From contig NZ_BMEC01000004.1 of NCBI RefSeq assembly GCF_014636295.1, forward strand, positions 19,926 through 83,925: 64,000 bases of DNA, read 5' to 3'. The notes under the pieces are model-generated. The model was not told the origin of the DNA. It ran no database searches and saw nothing but the letters and a program-made list of their open reading frames with translations. Numbering within the stretch: the stretch's first letter is position 1; each line of letters starts with the position of its first letter. The position numbers and the translations under genes were made by a program. Source of the stretch: Marivirga lumbricoides. Its GTDB lineage: Bacteria > Bacteroidota > Bacteroidia > Cytophagales > Cyclobacteriaceae. Positions 35,861-44,675 of this stretch are shown here, piece after piece.

Positions 35861-37270
35861 ATGATAAGAAACAAACTCAAATCATTACTCATCTTTTCTT
35901 TGTTACCAACAGTCTTAGCAGCTCAATTTAACCCATGCAATGACCAGAACAGCCTCCAAGAGTTTAATTCCTCTTTCTGTACCACTGTAAAAGCACCTTT
36001 GAATTATGAGGCCAGCAATAAAGATTCAATTGATCTATTTGTTAGAAAATTTCCAGCTGCAGAAAAAAGAGAAGGATCAATTTGGTTAATTCCAGGTGGT
36101 CCGGGAGAATCAGGAGCTAGTATGTATCCTTTAATAGAACAGTTTTCCAAAATTTTCCCGAAGTTAGATATACTAGTACCGGATCATAGAGGTACCGGCC
36201 TTTCCGGAAAAATTTGCCCTGAGGAAGAATCTATAGACTCTCCTAACGGCATTAGTCTTGTTAATGAGGAATGGGGTTCATGCTTTACATATATGTATAG
36301 TAATCAAAATTATGTACAAGCCTTCTCAATCACAAATGCTGCGAATGACCTTAATTTACTGATTCAGGAACTGAGTGGTGCTGGTAAAAAGTATGTTTAT
36401 GGGGTATCTTATGGAACGCAACTAATAATGAGGTTTCTCCAACTTAAAACAGTGGAATTAGATGGGGTTATTTTAGATTCTTTTGTGCCGCTGCAGGACG
36501 ATAATCAGTATGACTTAAGTCAAAGATCATTTGTTACGAACGAAGTGGGGAAAGCTGTGTTGGCACATTATGATAAAGGAGCATCAAAAAGAAAGGTTTC
36601 TTTAACTACCCAAATGCAAAATATTATTCACAGATCTAAAACTGATACAGTTTTTGCTCAAAATTTACCAAAACAGGATTTATCTATCATTTTTGGTATG
36701 ATGCTGGATGTTCCCAAAGTGAGAAACAATATACCGAAGATTATAAAGGCTTTATCAGTAGAGAACTTTGAGCCTCTAAATAAGGCTATAGCAGATATCA
36801 CGCAGTTTTATAACAGTTATGGATCTAAATATTCAACCTCAGCCAGTTCTATACCACTTGTACAGGTAATTTCATCCTCAGAAAACAATTTGCGAATGGC
36901 GATTAAAAAAAGTGAAATAACTGCGGAATCCGAAAATCTTTTATTCACTAGTCCTTTACCAAAACTATTGGCAGAAAATTCAATGCCTACATATCAGAGA
37001 GACAGTTATTATGGAAAGGTACCTGCCAGTATGCCTCCCACCTTGATTTTACATGGAACGCTTGATCCGAAAACTCCTCTAGCAGGTGCTATTAAGCATT
37101 TTGAGAAATTGCCAAAAAATAATCGTGTCACTTTGGTAAAAGTAAAAGATGCACCCCATTTTATCGCGCTTTTTGCTCCAGATAGTTTTGAATCCGCTGT
37201 ATCCAAATTTGCAAGAGGAGAGCAAATGGAAAACATAATGATAACTGATGATAATACATCTTTAAAGTAA
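35861..37270 (+). CDS. Secreted alpha/beta hydrolase, tripeptidyl aminopeptidase-like
   Basis: An exported hydrolase of 469 aa, starting at 35861 (MIRNKLKSLLIFSLLPTVLAAQ). The frame continues 42 codons upstream, but that part has no signal peptide. The alpha/beta core has the oxyanion segment PGGPGESG, the nucleophile in YGVSYGTQL, and the C-terminal TAP-like part with the Asp in HGTLDPKTPLAGA and the His in DAPHF. Likely an aminopeptidase or esterase acting in the periplasm. Single gene with a possible terminator after it. Confidence 0.85.
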   Translation: MIRNKLKSLLIFSLLPTVLAAQFNPCNDQNSLQEFNSSFCTTVKAPLNYEASNKDSIDLFVRKFPAAEKREGSIWLIPGGPGESGASMYPLIEQFSKIFPKLDILVPDHRGTGLSGKICPEEESIDSPNGISLVNEEWGSCFTYMYSNQNYVQAFSITNAANDLNLLIQELSGAGKKYVYGVSYGTQLIMRFLQLKTVELDGVILDSFVPLQDDNQYDLSQRSFVTNEVGKAVLAHYDKGASKRKVSLTTQMQNIIHRSKTDTVFAQNLPKQDLSIIFGMMLDVPKVRNNIPKIIKALSVENFEPLNKAIADITQFYNSYGSKYSTSASSIPLVQVISSSENNLRMAIKKSEITAESENLLFTSPLPKLLAENSMPTYQRDSYYGKVPASMPPTLILHGTLDPKTPLAGAIKHFEKLPKNNRVTLVKVKDAPHFIALFAPDSFESAVSKFARGEQMENIMITDDNTSLK

Positions 37271-37582
37271 TTACTAAGCCAAATATTAACAAGTATATAA
37301 GCTCTGATTGATAGCACGTCCAAGTACATCAGCAGAGCTTTGCTTTTTTAAATGGTAGAGGTTTTAGGATTGCTTGTAGCGAGTAAAGGACACAGCCAGA
37401 AGAAAAACTAATAAACAGTACCGCCTGAAAGTGGAATTAACGAATGTCACCAAATTTCAATTCTCCACTCTTTCTAATATTTCCTATATTGTCATTTATA
37501 GTAAATATCTTTAAAATTGCTGCTACTTATAATCAATACTAATATATAGTCCTTCAATAAAATATTCTGAACCTACGCTAAT
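37271..37582. other. Intergenic region between two secreted hydrolase genes
   Basis: It holds a probable terminator near its start (37299-37349). The rest is AT-rich; TATCTTTA about 70 bases before the next gene is one base from a -7 box. No gene or repeat was recognised. Confidence 0.4.
37299..37349 (+). terminator. Possible terminator with a long loop
   Basis: A 7-bp stem (AGCTCTG / CAGAGCT) with a 26-base loop, followed by TTTGCTTTTTT, lies 30 bases after the hydrolase stop. The T-tract supports termination, but the long loop weakens the call. Confidence 0.45.
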
Positions 37583-38431
37583 ATGAAAGTAAACTTATTA
37601 ATTCTTCTATTGCTGATCACGCTTAACTACAATACATTTGGTCAGAATGTTAAAGCTAAAATTGATTACAAAACAGAAACAGCGGTTCCCTATTATAGTG
37701 AAAAGATGATGCAAGGAGATGATTACATGCAGAAGATGTGTGTTTTCGACTTCTATTACCCCACTAGCGTAAAAAATTATCCGACTATTGTCTGGTTCCA
37801 CGGTGGTGGATTAACAAGTGGTGAACGTTTTATTCCTGAATATCTAAAAAATAAAGGCTTTGCTGTTTTAGGAGTTGGCTACCGACTTTCTCCGAATGTT
37901 GAAGCTGTTGAATGCATTAAAGACGCTGCAGCGGCCACTGCCTGGGCATTCCAGAATATTGATAATTATGGAGGTGATAAGGATTTAATTTTTGTTTCCG
38001 GTATGTCAGCAGGGGGATATCTGGCCTACATGATTGGGCTGGATAAGCAATATTTAACAGTACATGGAATTGATGCCAATAAAATTGCAGGGCTAATACC
38101 TTTTTCAGGACATGCCATCACTCATTTTACGGTTCGGCAGGAGAGAGGAATACCAGGAGAACAACCCATTATTGACGAAATGGCTCCGCTTTATCATGTC
38201 AGGCCTGATGCGCCCCCTCTACTAATTATCACTGGCGACAGAGAGCTGGAGATGCTGGGAAGGTACGAAGAGAATGCCTATATGATGAGAATGATGAAAG
38301 TAGCTGGGCATAAGAAGGTTAGAATTTATGAAATGGATGGAAATAATCATGGACAAATGATGTATCCCGCACTTCCGCTGTTAGAAAGAGAAGTTGAAAC
38401 ATTAACAAGGGAGATAAAGGGGGGGAAATAA
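37583..38431 (+). CDS. Secreted alpha/beta hydrolase (esterase/lipase-like)
   Basis: A 282-aa exported esterase of the hormone-sensitive-lipase or BD-FAE type. Signal peptide at residues 1-20 (ending NTFGQ), oxyanion motif WFHGGGLTSG, nucleophile in VSGMSAGGYLAYM, probable Asp in ITGDRELEMLGRYEENA and His in DGNNHGQM. The substrate could be a carbohydrate ester or a lipid. ATG start. Confidence 0.86.
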   Translation: MKVNLLILLLLITLNYNTFGQNVKAKIDYKTETAVPYYSEKMMQGDDYMQKMCVFDFYYPTSVKNYPTIVWFHGGGLTSGERFIPEYLKNKGFAVLGVGYRLSPNVEAVECIKDAAAATAWAFQNIDNYGGDKDLIFVSGMSAGGYLAYMIGLDKQYLTVHGIDANKIAGLIPFSGHAITHFTVRQERGIPGEQPIIDEMAPLYHVRPDAPPLLIITGDRELEMLGRYEENAYMMRMMKVAGHKKVRIYEMDGNNHGQMMYPALPLLEREVETLTREIKGGK

Positions 38432-38517
38432 GGTGAGGAACACAGGGGTTTATAAAGCTATAATAATTCCTGGTGGAATATTTTCTTCTCACATTTAACT
38501 TAATAAAATAAATCATC

Positions 38518-38550
38518 CGGGAGATTTCACTGTTATTAAGAGATCTCCCG
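38518..38550. terminator. Possible terminator hairpin
   Basis: An 8-bp perfect stem (CGGGAGAT / ATCTCCCG) with a 17-base loop lies between two convergent genes. It has no long T-tract, so it may be a weak terminator or a transcript-end stabiliser. Confidence 0.45.
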
Positions 38551-38569
38551 AATGAATTTAGAGGATATG

Positions 38570-39412
38570 CTACTTATCTAAGGCTTCCTTTACAGCGTAG
38601 GACAATGATTTTGTCGGACGACCGATCAATTTCGATAAGGTATTATCTTCTGAGTGAAGATCCCCTTTGGAAGCACTTACATCCCAGCTGGCTATAGCAT
38701 CTGCAATTCCTTCAGGTAATCCCATGCCTTTCAAAGCTTTGCTATATTCTTCCTCTGGCAAATTTTGGTAAGGAATATCTTTATTGCTTTGCTTAGAAAT
38801 TTCTGCCGCCAACTCACTTAGCGTATAAGCTTCATCCCCAGCCAGTTCGTAAATCTTTCCTTCATGCCCATCAGTTGTGAGTACTACTGCAATAGCCTCA
38901 GCAAAGTCAGCCCGCACAGCGGATGATATTTTACCATCTTCCGCACTGCCAATAAAGGTACCCGCACTAAGCGCTCCTGAAATAGATCCGGTGTAATTTT
39001 CTGTATACCATCCATTTCTCAGGATCGTAAAGGGTATTCCTGAGGCTTTTAATAATTTCTCAGTAGCCAGGTGCTCAGCTGCAAGGCTGATAGTAGAGGA
39101 GTCTGCTTTTAAAATACTTGTATAAATAAGCCATTTCACTCCTGCCTCCTTTGCCGCTTTAATCACATTTTCATGCTGTCTGGCTCTTTGCCCAATTTCA
39201 TTGCCAGAAATGAGGAGGAGGCTGTCTATTCCTTTCAAAGATTCAGCTAAACCTTCAGGCTTATCATAATCAAAAGCTTTTGCATCTACCTCTTTTATTT
39301 TCTCGGGTGAGCGAACAAGTGCCACTAAATTTGCAGCATCAGTTCTGCTTTTCAATTGCTCTAAAGCTAAAGTTCCTAGTTGTCCGGTTGCTCCGGTGAT
39401 TCCAATTTTCAT
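38570..39412 (-). CDS. NAD(P)H:quinone oxidoreductase-like protein, YtfG/QOR2 type
   Basis: A 280-aa atypical short-chain dehydrogenase of the NmrA/QOR2 group. Rossmann motif GITGATGQLGTLALEQL at the N-terminus, then LVALVRSPEKI, LLLISGNEIGQR and LIYTSILKAD typical of YtfG, which reduces quinones with NADPH. Lies 52 bases downstream of the Rrf2 regulator gene on the same strand. A 19-bp palindrome (39429-39447) in that gap matches one upstream of the regulator, which points to direct control by it. Confidence 0.85.
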   Translation of the reverse strand: MKIGITGATGQLGTLALEQLKSRTDAANLVALVRSPEKIKEVDAKAFDYDKPEGLAESLKGIDSLLLISGNEIGQRARQHENVIKAAKEAGVKWLIYTSILKADSSTISLAAEHLATEKLLKASGIPFTILRNGWYTENYTGSISGALSAGTFIGSAEDGKISSAVRADFAEAIAVVLTTDGHEGKIYELAGDEAYTLSELAAEISKQSNKDIPYQNLPEEEYSKALKGMGLPEGIADAIASWDVSASKGDLHSEDNTLSKLIGRPTKSLSYAVKEALDK

Positions 39413-39428
39413 AATATTTGTGTTTTAT

Positions 39429-39447
39429 TGTAATAAAGTTTGTTACA
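39429..39447. promoter_or_regulatory. Predicted Rrf2-type operator before the QOR2 gene
   Basis: TGTAATAAAGTTTGTTACA: half-sites TGTAAT and GTTACA with a 7-base spacer, 17 bases before the ATG. It is the same design and length as the site upstream of the regulator gene, differing by one half-site base from perfect symmetry. Confidence 0.7.
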
Positions 39448-39464
39448 TTAATAATTAAAAAAAG

Positions 39465-39875
39465 TCAGTGAAATTCAGCTACAAAATTTTCCAGCGTTCT
39501 GGTCCTCAGTTCATGAAGAACCAATTGATCCAGGTCGGAAAATAAGTTACCAAGATGAACATTAATGTCCTTACCTATGGGGCAGTTAGGATTTGGCAGT
39601 AAATTCTTTTTGCCAAGCACTTCTGTGTTTTTTACGGCAAGGTATACCTCGTCCAGCGTAATGGATTTGCTGCTTTTCTGTAAATAATAGCCTCCCACTT
39701 TTCCTTTTCTACTTTGCACTAAGCCTGCCTTTATAAGCACGCCCAGTTCCTTCCGAACAACTACCGGGTTTACGTTGATGCTACCCGCTATCCATTCAGA
39801 ACCAAGCCATTCCCCCTCGCTATCTGCCAGGAGGGTTAATATATGTAGCGCTGTTGCAAACCTTGTGTTATTCAT
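39465..39875 (-). CDS. Rrf2 family transcriptional regulator
   Basis: A 136-aa winged-helix regulator starting at 39875 (MNNTRFATALHILTLLADSEGEWLGSEWIAGSINVNPVVVRKELGVL), with the DNA-recognition helix around NPVVVRKELGVLIKAGLV and the wing KGKVGGYYL. The frame is open 13 codons further upstream, over the leader. It has a single Cys (PNCPIG) rather than the three Cys of IscR, so it belongs to the non-cluster or thiol-switch subgroup (YwnA-like). Two matching palindromes (one upstream of itself, one before the QOR2 gene) suggest autoregulation and control of quinone reduction. Confidence 0.88.
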   Translation of the reverse strand: MNNTRFATALHILTLLADSEGEWLGSEWIAGSINVNPVVVRKELGVLIKAGLVQSRKGKVGGYYLQKSSKSITLDEVYLAVKNTEVLGKKNLLPNPNCPIGKDINVHLGNLFSDLDQLVLHELRTRTLENFVAEFH

Positions 39876-39906
39876 AATTCGTGTAAATCTAATACTTAAT
39901 ACTAAC

Positions 39907-39925
39907 TGTAACAAAAAATGTTACA
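39907..39925. promoter_or_regulatory. Predicted Rrf2-type operator before the regulator gene
   Basis: TGTAACAAAAAATGTTACA is a perfect inverted repeat of 6-bp arms with a 7-base spacer, 31 bases before the regulator start. The matching second copy lies at 39429-39447. Confidence 0.72.
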
Positions 39926-40169
39926 ATTAAATTTAGTTTTTTTATTTTATCATGCATATCTCAGTGTTGAATATTAGCTAGAGAATATTAATTAGAAAAA
40001 ATGCGATGTGAAATATTGAACTACATTGTCTTTGGATGATTGAGTTGCAATTAAATAAGGAAAAAATTAGCTTAGAGGTTGAAATTTAAGTATTTACGGT
40101 TTGCTGTGAGTTTCTCGCAAATGGACTATAATAAGTATAATTGATAAAACCAGATATCTTAGTTGACAC

Positions 40170-40913
40170 ATGGAGAACCAACTAAAGCCTTTTTGGAATA
40201 AGTACTTCAAATTTGATTGGAAATTGGGTGTTTTTCTATTAGCACTCATCTGTATACCCAGATTCTTTCTCGTTTTAAAAGCCAATCAAACCGGAAGTTA
40301 TGGAGCCATTGGTGCCATTATGGTAGTATCTGCCCTGGTTCCTTTCCTCTTTTTAAGCAGGTTTGGGAGAAATAAAATCGGGATAAAGAAGACCAACAAA
40401 ATAGGGGCCTTAATTTTAGCATTGGTTGCCGGAGTGGCCTTTAGCCTGATACTATACCTCATTGGCACAGAACTCTATGACACGTCTTATCAAAACTGGT
40501 ATGTTTATATTGCTAAATCATACAATATACCAGAGGTAATATCTGCAGATGACAAACTAATATTATTTATCTCCATGGCAGGAACGGGAATGATTTTCAG
40601 CCCTGTTGGGGAAGAGTTCTTCTTCAGAGGCATTGTGCATGGTAGCTTTGCCAGGTCAATTGGTGAGAAAAGAGCCTCATTTGTAGACAGCTCAGCTTTT
40701 GCCCTCACACATATTGCCCACTTTGGGATTGTGTTTATTGATGGCGGCTGGAGCTTTTACCTCATTCCTACATTCATTTGGGTGCTGGGTATGTTTCTGG
40801 TCAGCCTACTGTTTTTTAAAACCAAGCAATTGACCAACTCCTTGTGGGGAGCTGTGCTTTGCCATGCCGGATTTAATTTGGGAATGATTTATTGCATATT
40901 TTACTTACTTTGA
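40170..40913 (+). CDS. CPBP family intramembrane metalloprotease
   Basis: A 247-aa membrane protein with about seven helices and the three CPBP (Abi) motifs: GEEFFFRG (Glu-Glu and Arg), FALTHIAHFG (His) and CHAGFNLG (His and Asn). Related proteins process prenylated substrates or membrane-bound regulators, or confer bacteriocin immunity. ATG start. Isolated, with a repeat-rich region downstream. Confidence 0.87.
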   Translation: MENQLKPFWNKYFKFDWKLGVFLLALICIPRFFLVLKANQTGSYGAIGAIMVVSALVPFLFLSRFGRNKIGIKKTNKIGALILALVAGVAFSLILYLIGTELYDTSYQNWYVYIAKSYNIPEVISADDKLILFISMAGTGMIFSPVGEEFFFRGIVHGSFARSIGEKRASFVDSSAFALTHIAHFGIVFIDGGWSFYLIPTFIWVLGMFLVSLLFFKTKQLTNSLWGAVLCHAGFNLGMIYCIFYLL

Positions 40914-41330
40914 GTCTAGGAATTGACAAGATGTTTGAATAGAGTATGAAAATACATTTTCCGAAAAGATGAGAGCCGGAAGAAGGGGTATAAAAGCCTA
41001 TACAGACAGCGGTTTTAAGTTGACCTTTTCACAGCAAAAACACCCCTATTATCCCCTATAGATAGTAGGAAAGAAATTACTTTATCACTGTTTCCATGTA
41101 GCAGAGTTTTAATTACTAGGCAAAATCTCAGATCATAGTAGCTCCCCCCTTGAGGGGGGAAGGGGGGGATCTAATTAGAATTCCAGCCGTAAACTAGCCA
41201 GCTTGACTTCTATTTGGAAGAACTTATTTTGATAGGGGTGCACCGAAACCTCAATTCTATAAGAGTTGAGGTTTTTTTCATTTAACAAAAAAACATTTTA
41301 CCATTCCCACCCACTATTGGACTTCCCCGG

Positions 41331-41447
41331 GCCGAGGGAAGCCCTGAAATTGTGGAGGGAAGGGGTAAAAGTGCCGAGGGAAGCCTAAATGATGCCGAGG
41401 GAAGCATGCAAAGTCTCGAGGGAAACATCATAAAGCCGTGGGAACGA
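41331..41447. repeat. 21-bp tandem repeat array
   Basis: Five full units of exactly 21 bases and a partial sixth, beginning at 41331, 41352, 41373, 41394, 41415 and 41436. Each starts with a conserved core close to GCCGAGGGAAGC, followed by about 9 variable bases. The spacing is invariant although the spacers differ. Read in one frame the units give a heptad peptide pattern close to AEGSxxx, but no start codon precedes it. Confidence 0.8.
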
Positions 41448-41504
41448 ATAATATTTGGTTACGAGCTACGGCAGGTCAATTGCACTTGCAATGACTATTC
41501 GATC

Positions 41505-41577
41505 ACCGTGGTCTGTGTCTCATAGACTACCAGCTTATCATTGTGCTTTTAGTTCTGTGTGCCACAGACCTTGGTTT
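41505..41577. repeat. Hairpin-ended 75-bp repeat, copy A
   Basis: Ends CCGTGGTCTGTG and CACAGACCTTGG form an inverted repeat, and each end can fold on itself (CTGTG-N3-CACAG). Related copies lie at 43091-43164, 44304-44378 and 44754-44828. The design mirrors the 160-bp elements near 34,300 (GTG-N3-CAC in both ends). Copy A is the most diverged at its left hairpin. Confidence 0.7.
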
Positions 41578-41685
41578 AAATCATGGTTAGTCTCCCTAAA
41601 CAAACTTCTCCCTCAAAAAAAGTATCAATTGCTATTATTCTCGTATTATTGCGGTCTGTTTTTGTAAAATATAATCTTTAAAAAT

Positions 41686-42774
41686 ATGAGACTCATTCCC
41701 AGGCTACTCTTCATTTTATCAGTCCTTAACATAGGCTGCCAAAGTAAAAGTAATCAAGAAGTAATCGTCAATTATACCAACCCGGAAATTGAGTATTGGG
41801 GTAGAATAGATTCTACTGATGAAGGCACCAACCTCTACTGGTCAGGTACCTCCATAGAAATGAATTTTGAAGGGGAATCCATTCACGCACTGCTACAAGA
41901 CGAAACCGGAGATAATTATTACAATATAATCATTGACAATAATGAGCCAGTGCTTCTAAGGCCGGATACTACGCAACAGTACTATCAATTAGCTTCACAA
42001 CTGCCCGAAGGGGCCCACTCAGTCAGGATTTTTAAGCGTACGGAGTGGGACAGAGGCAAAACGGTTTTTGCCGGGTTTAAGATAGAGGGGAATGCCAGCG
42101 TATTACCAAAACCGGCACCCAAAGAAAGAAAAATAGAGTTTTACGGAAATTCCATTACAGCAGGTTACGCAGTGGAGGATACTTCTGGAAGCGACAGGCC
42201 GGACAGTACTTTTACTAACAATTACTTAAGCTACTCAGCCATTACAGCCCGCCACTTTGATGCGGAATATCAGGTGATTTGTAAAAGCGGCATCGGAATC
42301 ACCATTAGCTGGTTCCCTTTAATTATGCCTGAAATTTATGACAGACTGGACCCAAATGACTCTACCAGTCAATGGAATTTTTCCAGGTTTACACCTGATG
42401 TGGTGGTGATCAACCTGATGCAGAACGATTCATGGCTTGTTAATTTACCGGAAAGGCCGGAATTTAAAAGTAATTTCGGAGACACAGCACCGAGTGATGA
42501 GTACATTATTGATGCGTATCAGCAATTTGTGGCAGATATAAGAGGCCACTATCCTGAAGCCGATATCATCTGTGCATTGGGTAATATGGATGCCACTCAG
42601 GAAGGATCAAAATGGCCGGGCTATGTCAGTAAGGCCGTAGCTAATTTAAATGATCAGCATATTTATATCCATTTCTTTCCTTTTAAAGAAACTCCAGGGC
42701 ATCCCTCCATTGCAGAACAGGAAGCAATGGCCAGCAGTCTTATTCAGTTCATTGATGAAAATATCAATTGGTAA
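41686..42774 (+). CDS. SGNH/GDSL hydrolase lipoprotein, CE2-like carbohydrate esterase
   Basis: A 362-aa predicted lipoprotein (MRLIPRLLFILSVLNIGCQS). An N-terminal jelly-roll-like domain (about 30-145; WGRIDSTDEGTNLYWSGTSIEMNFEGESI) precedes an SGNH domain with block I IEFYGNSITAGYAV (nucleophile Ser), LMQNDSW (Asn) and a C-terminal GHPSIAEQEAMA (His). This arrangement is that of family CE2 acetyl-xylan/deacetylase esterases. It probably deacetylates polysaccharides at the cell surface. No polysaccharide-utilisation genes are nearby. Confidence 0.86.
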   Translation: MRLIPRLLFILSVLNIGCQSKSNQEVIVNYTNPEIEYWGRIDSTDEGTNLYWSGTSIEMNFEGESIHALLQDETGDNYYNIIIDNNEPVLLRPDTTQQYYQLASQLPEGAHSVRIFKRTEWDRGKTVFAGFKIEGNASVLPKPAPKERKIEFYGNSITAGYAVEDTSGSDRPDSTFTNNYLSYSAITARHFDAEYQVICKSGIGITISWFPLIMPEIYDRLDPNDSTSQWNFSRFTPDVVVINLMQNDSWLVNLPERPEFKSNFGDTAPSDEYIIDAYQQFVADIRGHYPEADIICALGNMDATQEGSKWPGYVSKAVANLNDQHIYIHFFPFKETPGHPSIAEQEAMASSLIQFIDENINW

Positions 42775-42777
42775 ATG

Positions 42778-43003
42778 GAAAGTTAATCACATAGTGTACC
42801 GCCATTGCGAACGCAGTGTGGCAATCTTAGCATTAGAATGACCTAATGTTATAAGGAACATACGTTTAGTTTTGGAAAGATTGCTTCGTTCCTCGCAGTG
42901 ATGTTCTAATTGAATTTTCTATGCGGAAAATCCCCCTGCCCCCTTTTTAAGAAAGGGGGAGCGATCTAGTGAGAATTTACATTATTCTTTTAGGTATATC
43001 AAA
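42778..43003. repeat. Long direct repeat R1, copy a
   Basis: About 226 bases nearly identical to 43179-43404. It starts 4 bases after the esterase stop. It contains the motif CATTGCGAACGCAGTG...ATTGCTTCGTTCCTC, which is part of a widespread inverted-repeat type, and the AATCCCCCTGCCCCC... hairpin motif (42928-42960). Confidence 0.75.
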
Positions 43004-43090
43004 TTTTTCGTTCATTGCGAAGGAAGCATGACTGAAGCAATCTTGTTGATTGAAAGAGATTGCTTTGTTGCGGCAGCAATGACTATTCGA

Positions 43091-43164
43091 TCACCGCGGT
43101 CTGTGGCTCACAGACTACCAGTTTATCGTTATGCTTTAAGTTCTGTGTGCCACAGACCTTGGTT
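43091..43164. repeat. Hairpin-ended 75-bp repeat, copy B
   Basis: Same family as 41505-41577: left hairpin GGTCTGTGGCTCACAGAC, right arm TGTGTGCCACAGACC. It lies between the two R1 copies, downstream of a CATTGCGAAGGAAGC motif. Confidence 0.7.
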
Positions 43165-43178
43165 TAACAGACTTAATT

Positions 43179-43404
43179 GAAAGTTAATCACATAGTGTAT
43201 CGTTCATTGCGAACGCAGTGTGGCAATCTTAGCATTAGAATGACCTAATGTTATAAGGAACATATGTTTGGTTTTGGAAAGATTGCTTCGTTCCTCTCAA
43301 ATGACGTTCTAATTGAATTTTCTATGCGGAGAATCCCCCTGCCCCCTTTTTAAGGAAGGAGGAGAGATCCAGTGAGAATTTACACTGTTCTTTTAGACAT
43401 CAAA
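43179..43404. repeat. Long direct repeat R1, copy b
   Basis: Second copy of R1, about 226 bases in the same orientation with roughly 20 differences. It ends 5 bases from the stop codon of the solitary ABC permease gene (43410). Confidence 0.75.
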
Positions 43405-43409
43405 GGCCC

Positions 43410-44111
43410 CTAAACAAACTTCTCCCTAAACTGTAAATTGAACATCCCATAGAGCAGGCAAAGGGCACTGGCCACCATCAGGTACAGTCGGTTTTTGAAA
43501 ATAATGGTCTGCCAGATGAACTCACTCATGTCACGAGGTTCTGAAAAAGGGTTGAGGAAGACATTATAAACATTGTATTGCAGGGGTTCTGCAAAAACAA
43601 AGAAGATAAAGGATACAATTACAATGACAATGGCAGTGCCATTCCCATTTTTAATCAATGTAGAAAGCATAAAGGCCAGCGAAGACAGAAACCCGATAGG
43701 GAAGAGGACTTGCCCCACCATAGGCAGTAGGCTAAATCGATACAAAGTCATATTGGCAATGCTACCCAGTACCAATAAAATGACGCCTGCCACGCCTATG
43801 GCCAACACAAAGCGCACCAGCCACACTTTATAACGGTAATTGGGAATGCCAAAAATGGTTTCCAGCATTTTGGAATCATCATCATTCTGAATGCCATAGG
43901 CCATAGGGTAGAAGATCAGCAGCAAGCCTGGGAACACCAGGAAGCCGTAAACTACTGCCTCATTAAATTCCGGGTCCTCAAAAATGGTGATCATAATGAT
44001 GAAACCAAAGAACAGAAATGCCGCCAGCACAAAGTAGACGAATTTGTTCGCGAATATTACCTTTACGTTGTAGGTGATGAGTCTGTAGAGGAGTAGTAAG
44101 TAGCTTTTCAT
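43410..44111 (-). CDS. ABC-2 type transporter permease, solitary
   Basis: A 233-aa integral membrane protein with six predicted helices in the ABC-2 pattern (FVYFVLAAFLFFGFIIMI; FLVFPGLLLIFYPMAYGI; VRFVLAIGVAGVILLVLGS; LPMVGQVLFPIGFLSSLAFML; GTAIVIVIVSFIFFVFA; LYLMVASALCLLYGMFNL). It has no ATPase gene beside it. The nearest same-strand gene upstream encodes the RND-ABC fusion, 919 bases away across repeats, and the fusion's ABC domain is its most likely partner. Both flanks are repeats (R1 and R2), which suggests the spacing was altered by repeat insertion. Confidence 0.78.
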   Translation of the reverse strand: MKSYLLLLYRLITYNVKVIFANKFVYFVLAAFLFFGFIIMITIFEDPEFNEAVVYGFLVFPGLLLIFYPMAYGIQNDDDSKMLETIFGIPNYRYKVWLVRFVLAIGVAGVILLVLGSIANMTLYRFSLLPMVGQVLFPIGFLSSLAFMLSTLIKNGNGTAIVIVIVSFIFFVFAEPLQYNVYNVFLNPFSEPRDMSEFIWQTIIFKNRLYLMVASALCLLYGMFNLQFREKFV

Positions 44112-44225
44112 GTTTAATTGGTCTTGTGTTTTCTATATGTAAAATCCCCCTGCCCCCTTTTTAAGAAAGGGGGAGAGATTCAGTGATAATTTACGCTGTT
44201 CTTTTAGATATATCGAATTTTTCAT

Positions 44226-44514
44226 CATTACGAGGGAAGTATGACCGCGGCAATCTTGTTGATTGAAAGAGATTACTTTGTTGCACTCGCAATGACTATT
44301 CAATCACCGTGGTCTGTGGCTCACAGACTACAAGCTTATACATTGTACTTTAAGGTCTGTGAGCCACAGACCTTGGTTTTGTTTCTATCTGAGAATCCCC
44401 CTTACCCCCTTTTTAAGAAAGGGGGGGGAGATCGCGTTTCAATTTTTATTTATTTAAGTTCGTGTTTTTCTATACTTTCAAAGTTTTAATACTTGTCTTT
44501 ACTATTCCCTTCTT
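44226..44514. repeat. Long direct repeat R2, copy a
   Basis: 289 bases nearly identical to 44676-44964. Nested inside are a CATTACGAGGGAAG motif, the hairpin-ended element C (44304-44378) and an AATCCCCCTTACCCCC hairpin motif with a run of G. Confidence 0.8.
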
Positions 44515-44675
44515 TTAAAAGAGAGAAGGGCTTGCCAGCCGTTGGCTGGTTGAGTTCTAAAGCTAAAGGTTCTTATTATTCTTCACTCCGGTAGCTTTCT
44601 TAGCTCACTCCAATTAATTCAGTCCATCCTTTTTCAATGTATTATAAATTTTTTAATTAAACGTAAATGTTTCGT

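Larger units (their letters stand above)
40914..41685. other. Repeat-bearing intergenic region
   Basis: No gene is called here. It contains a G/C-rich direct repeat motif (41145-41172, runs of C and G), the 21-bp tandem array (41331-41447) and one copy of the hairpin-ended 75-bp family (41505-41577). A 70-codon frame at 41455-41667 consists of repeat sequence and is rejected. Confidence 0.55.

Noticed and set aside
41331..41447. CRISPR-like array
   Set aside because: The repeat core is about 12 bases and the spacer about 9, far below CRISPR dimensions, and no cas genes are present.
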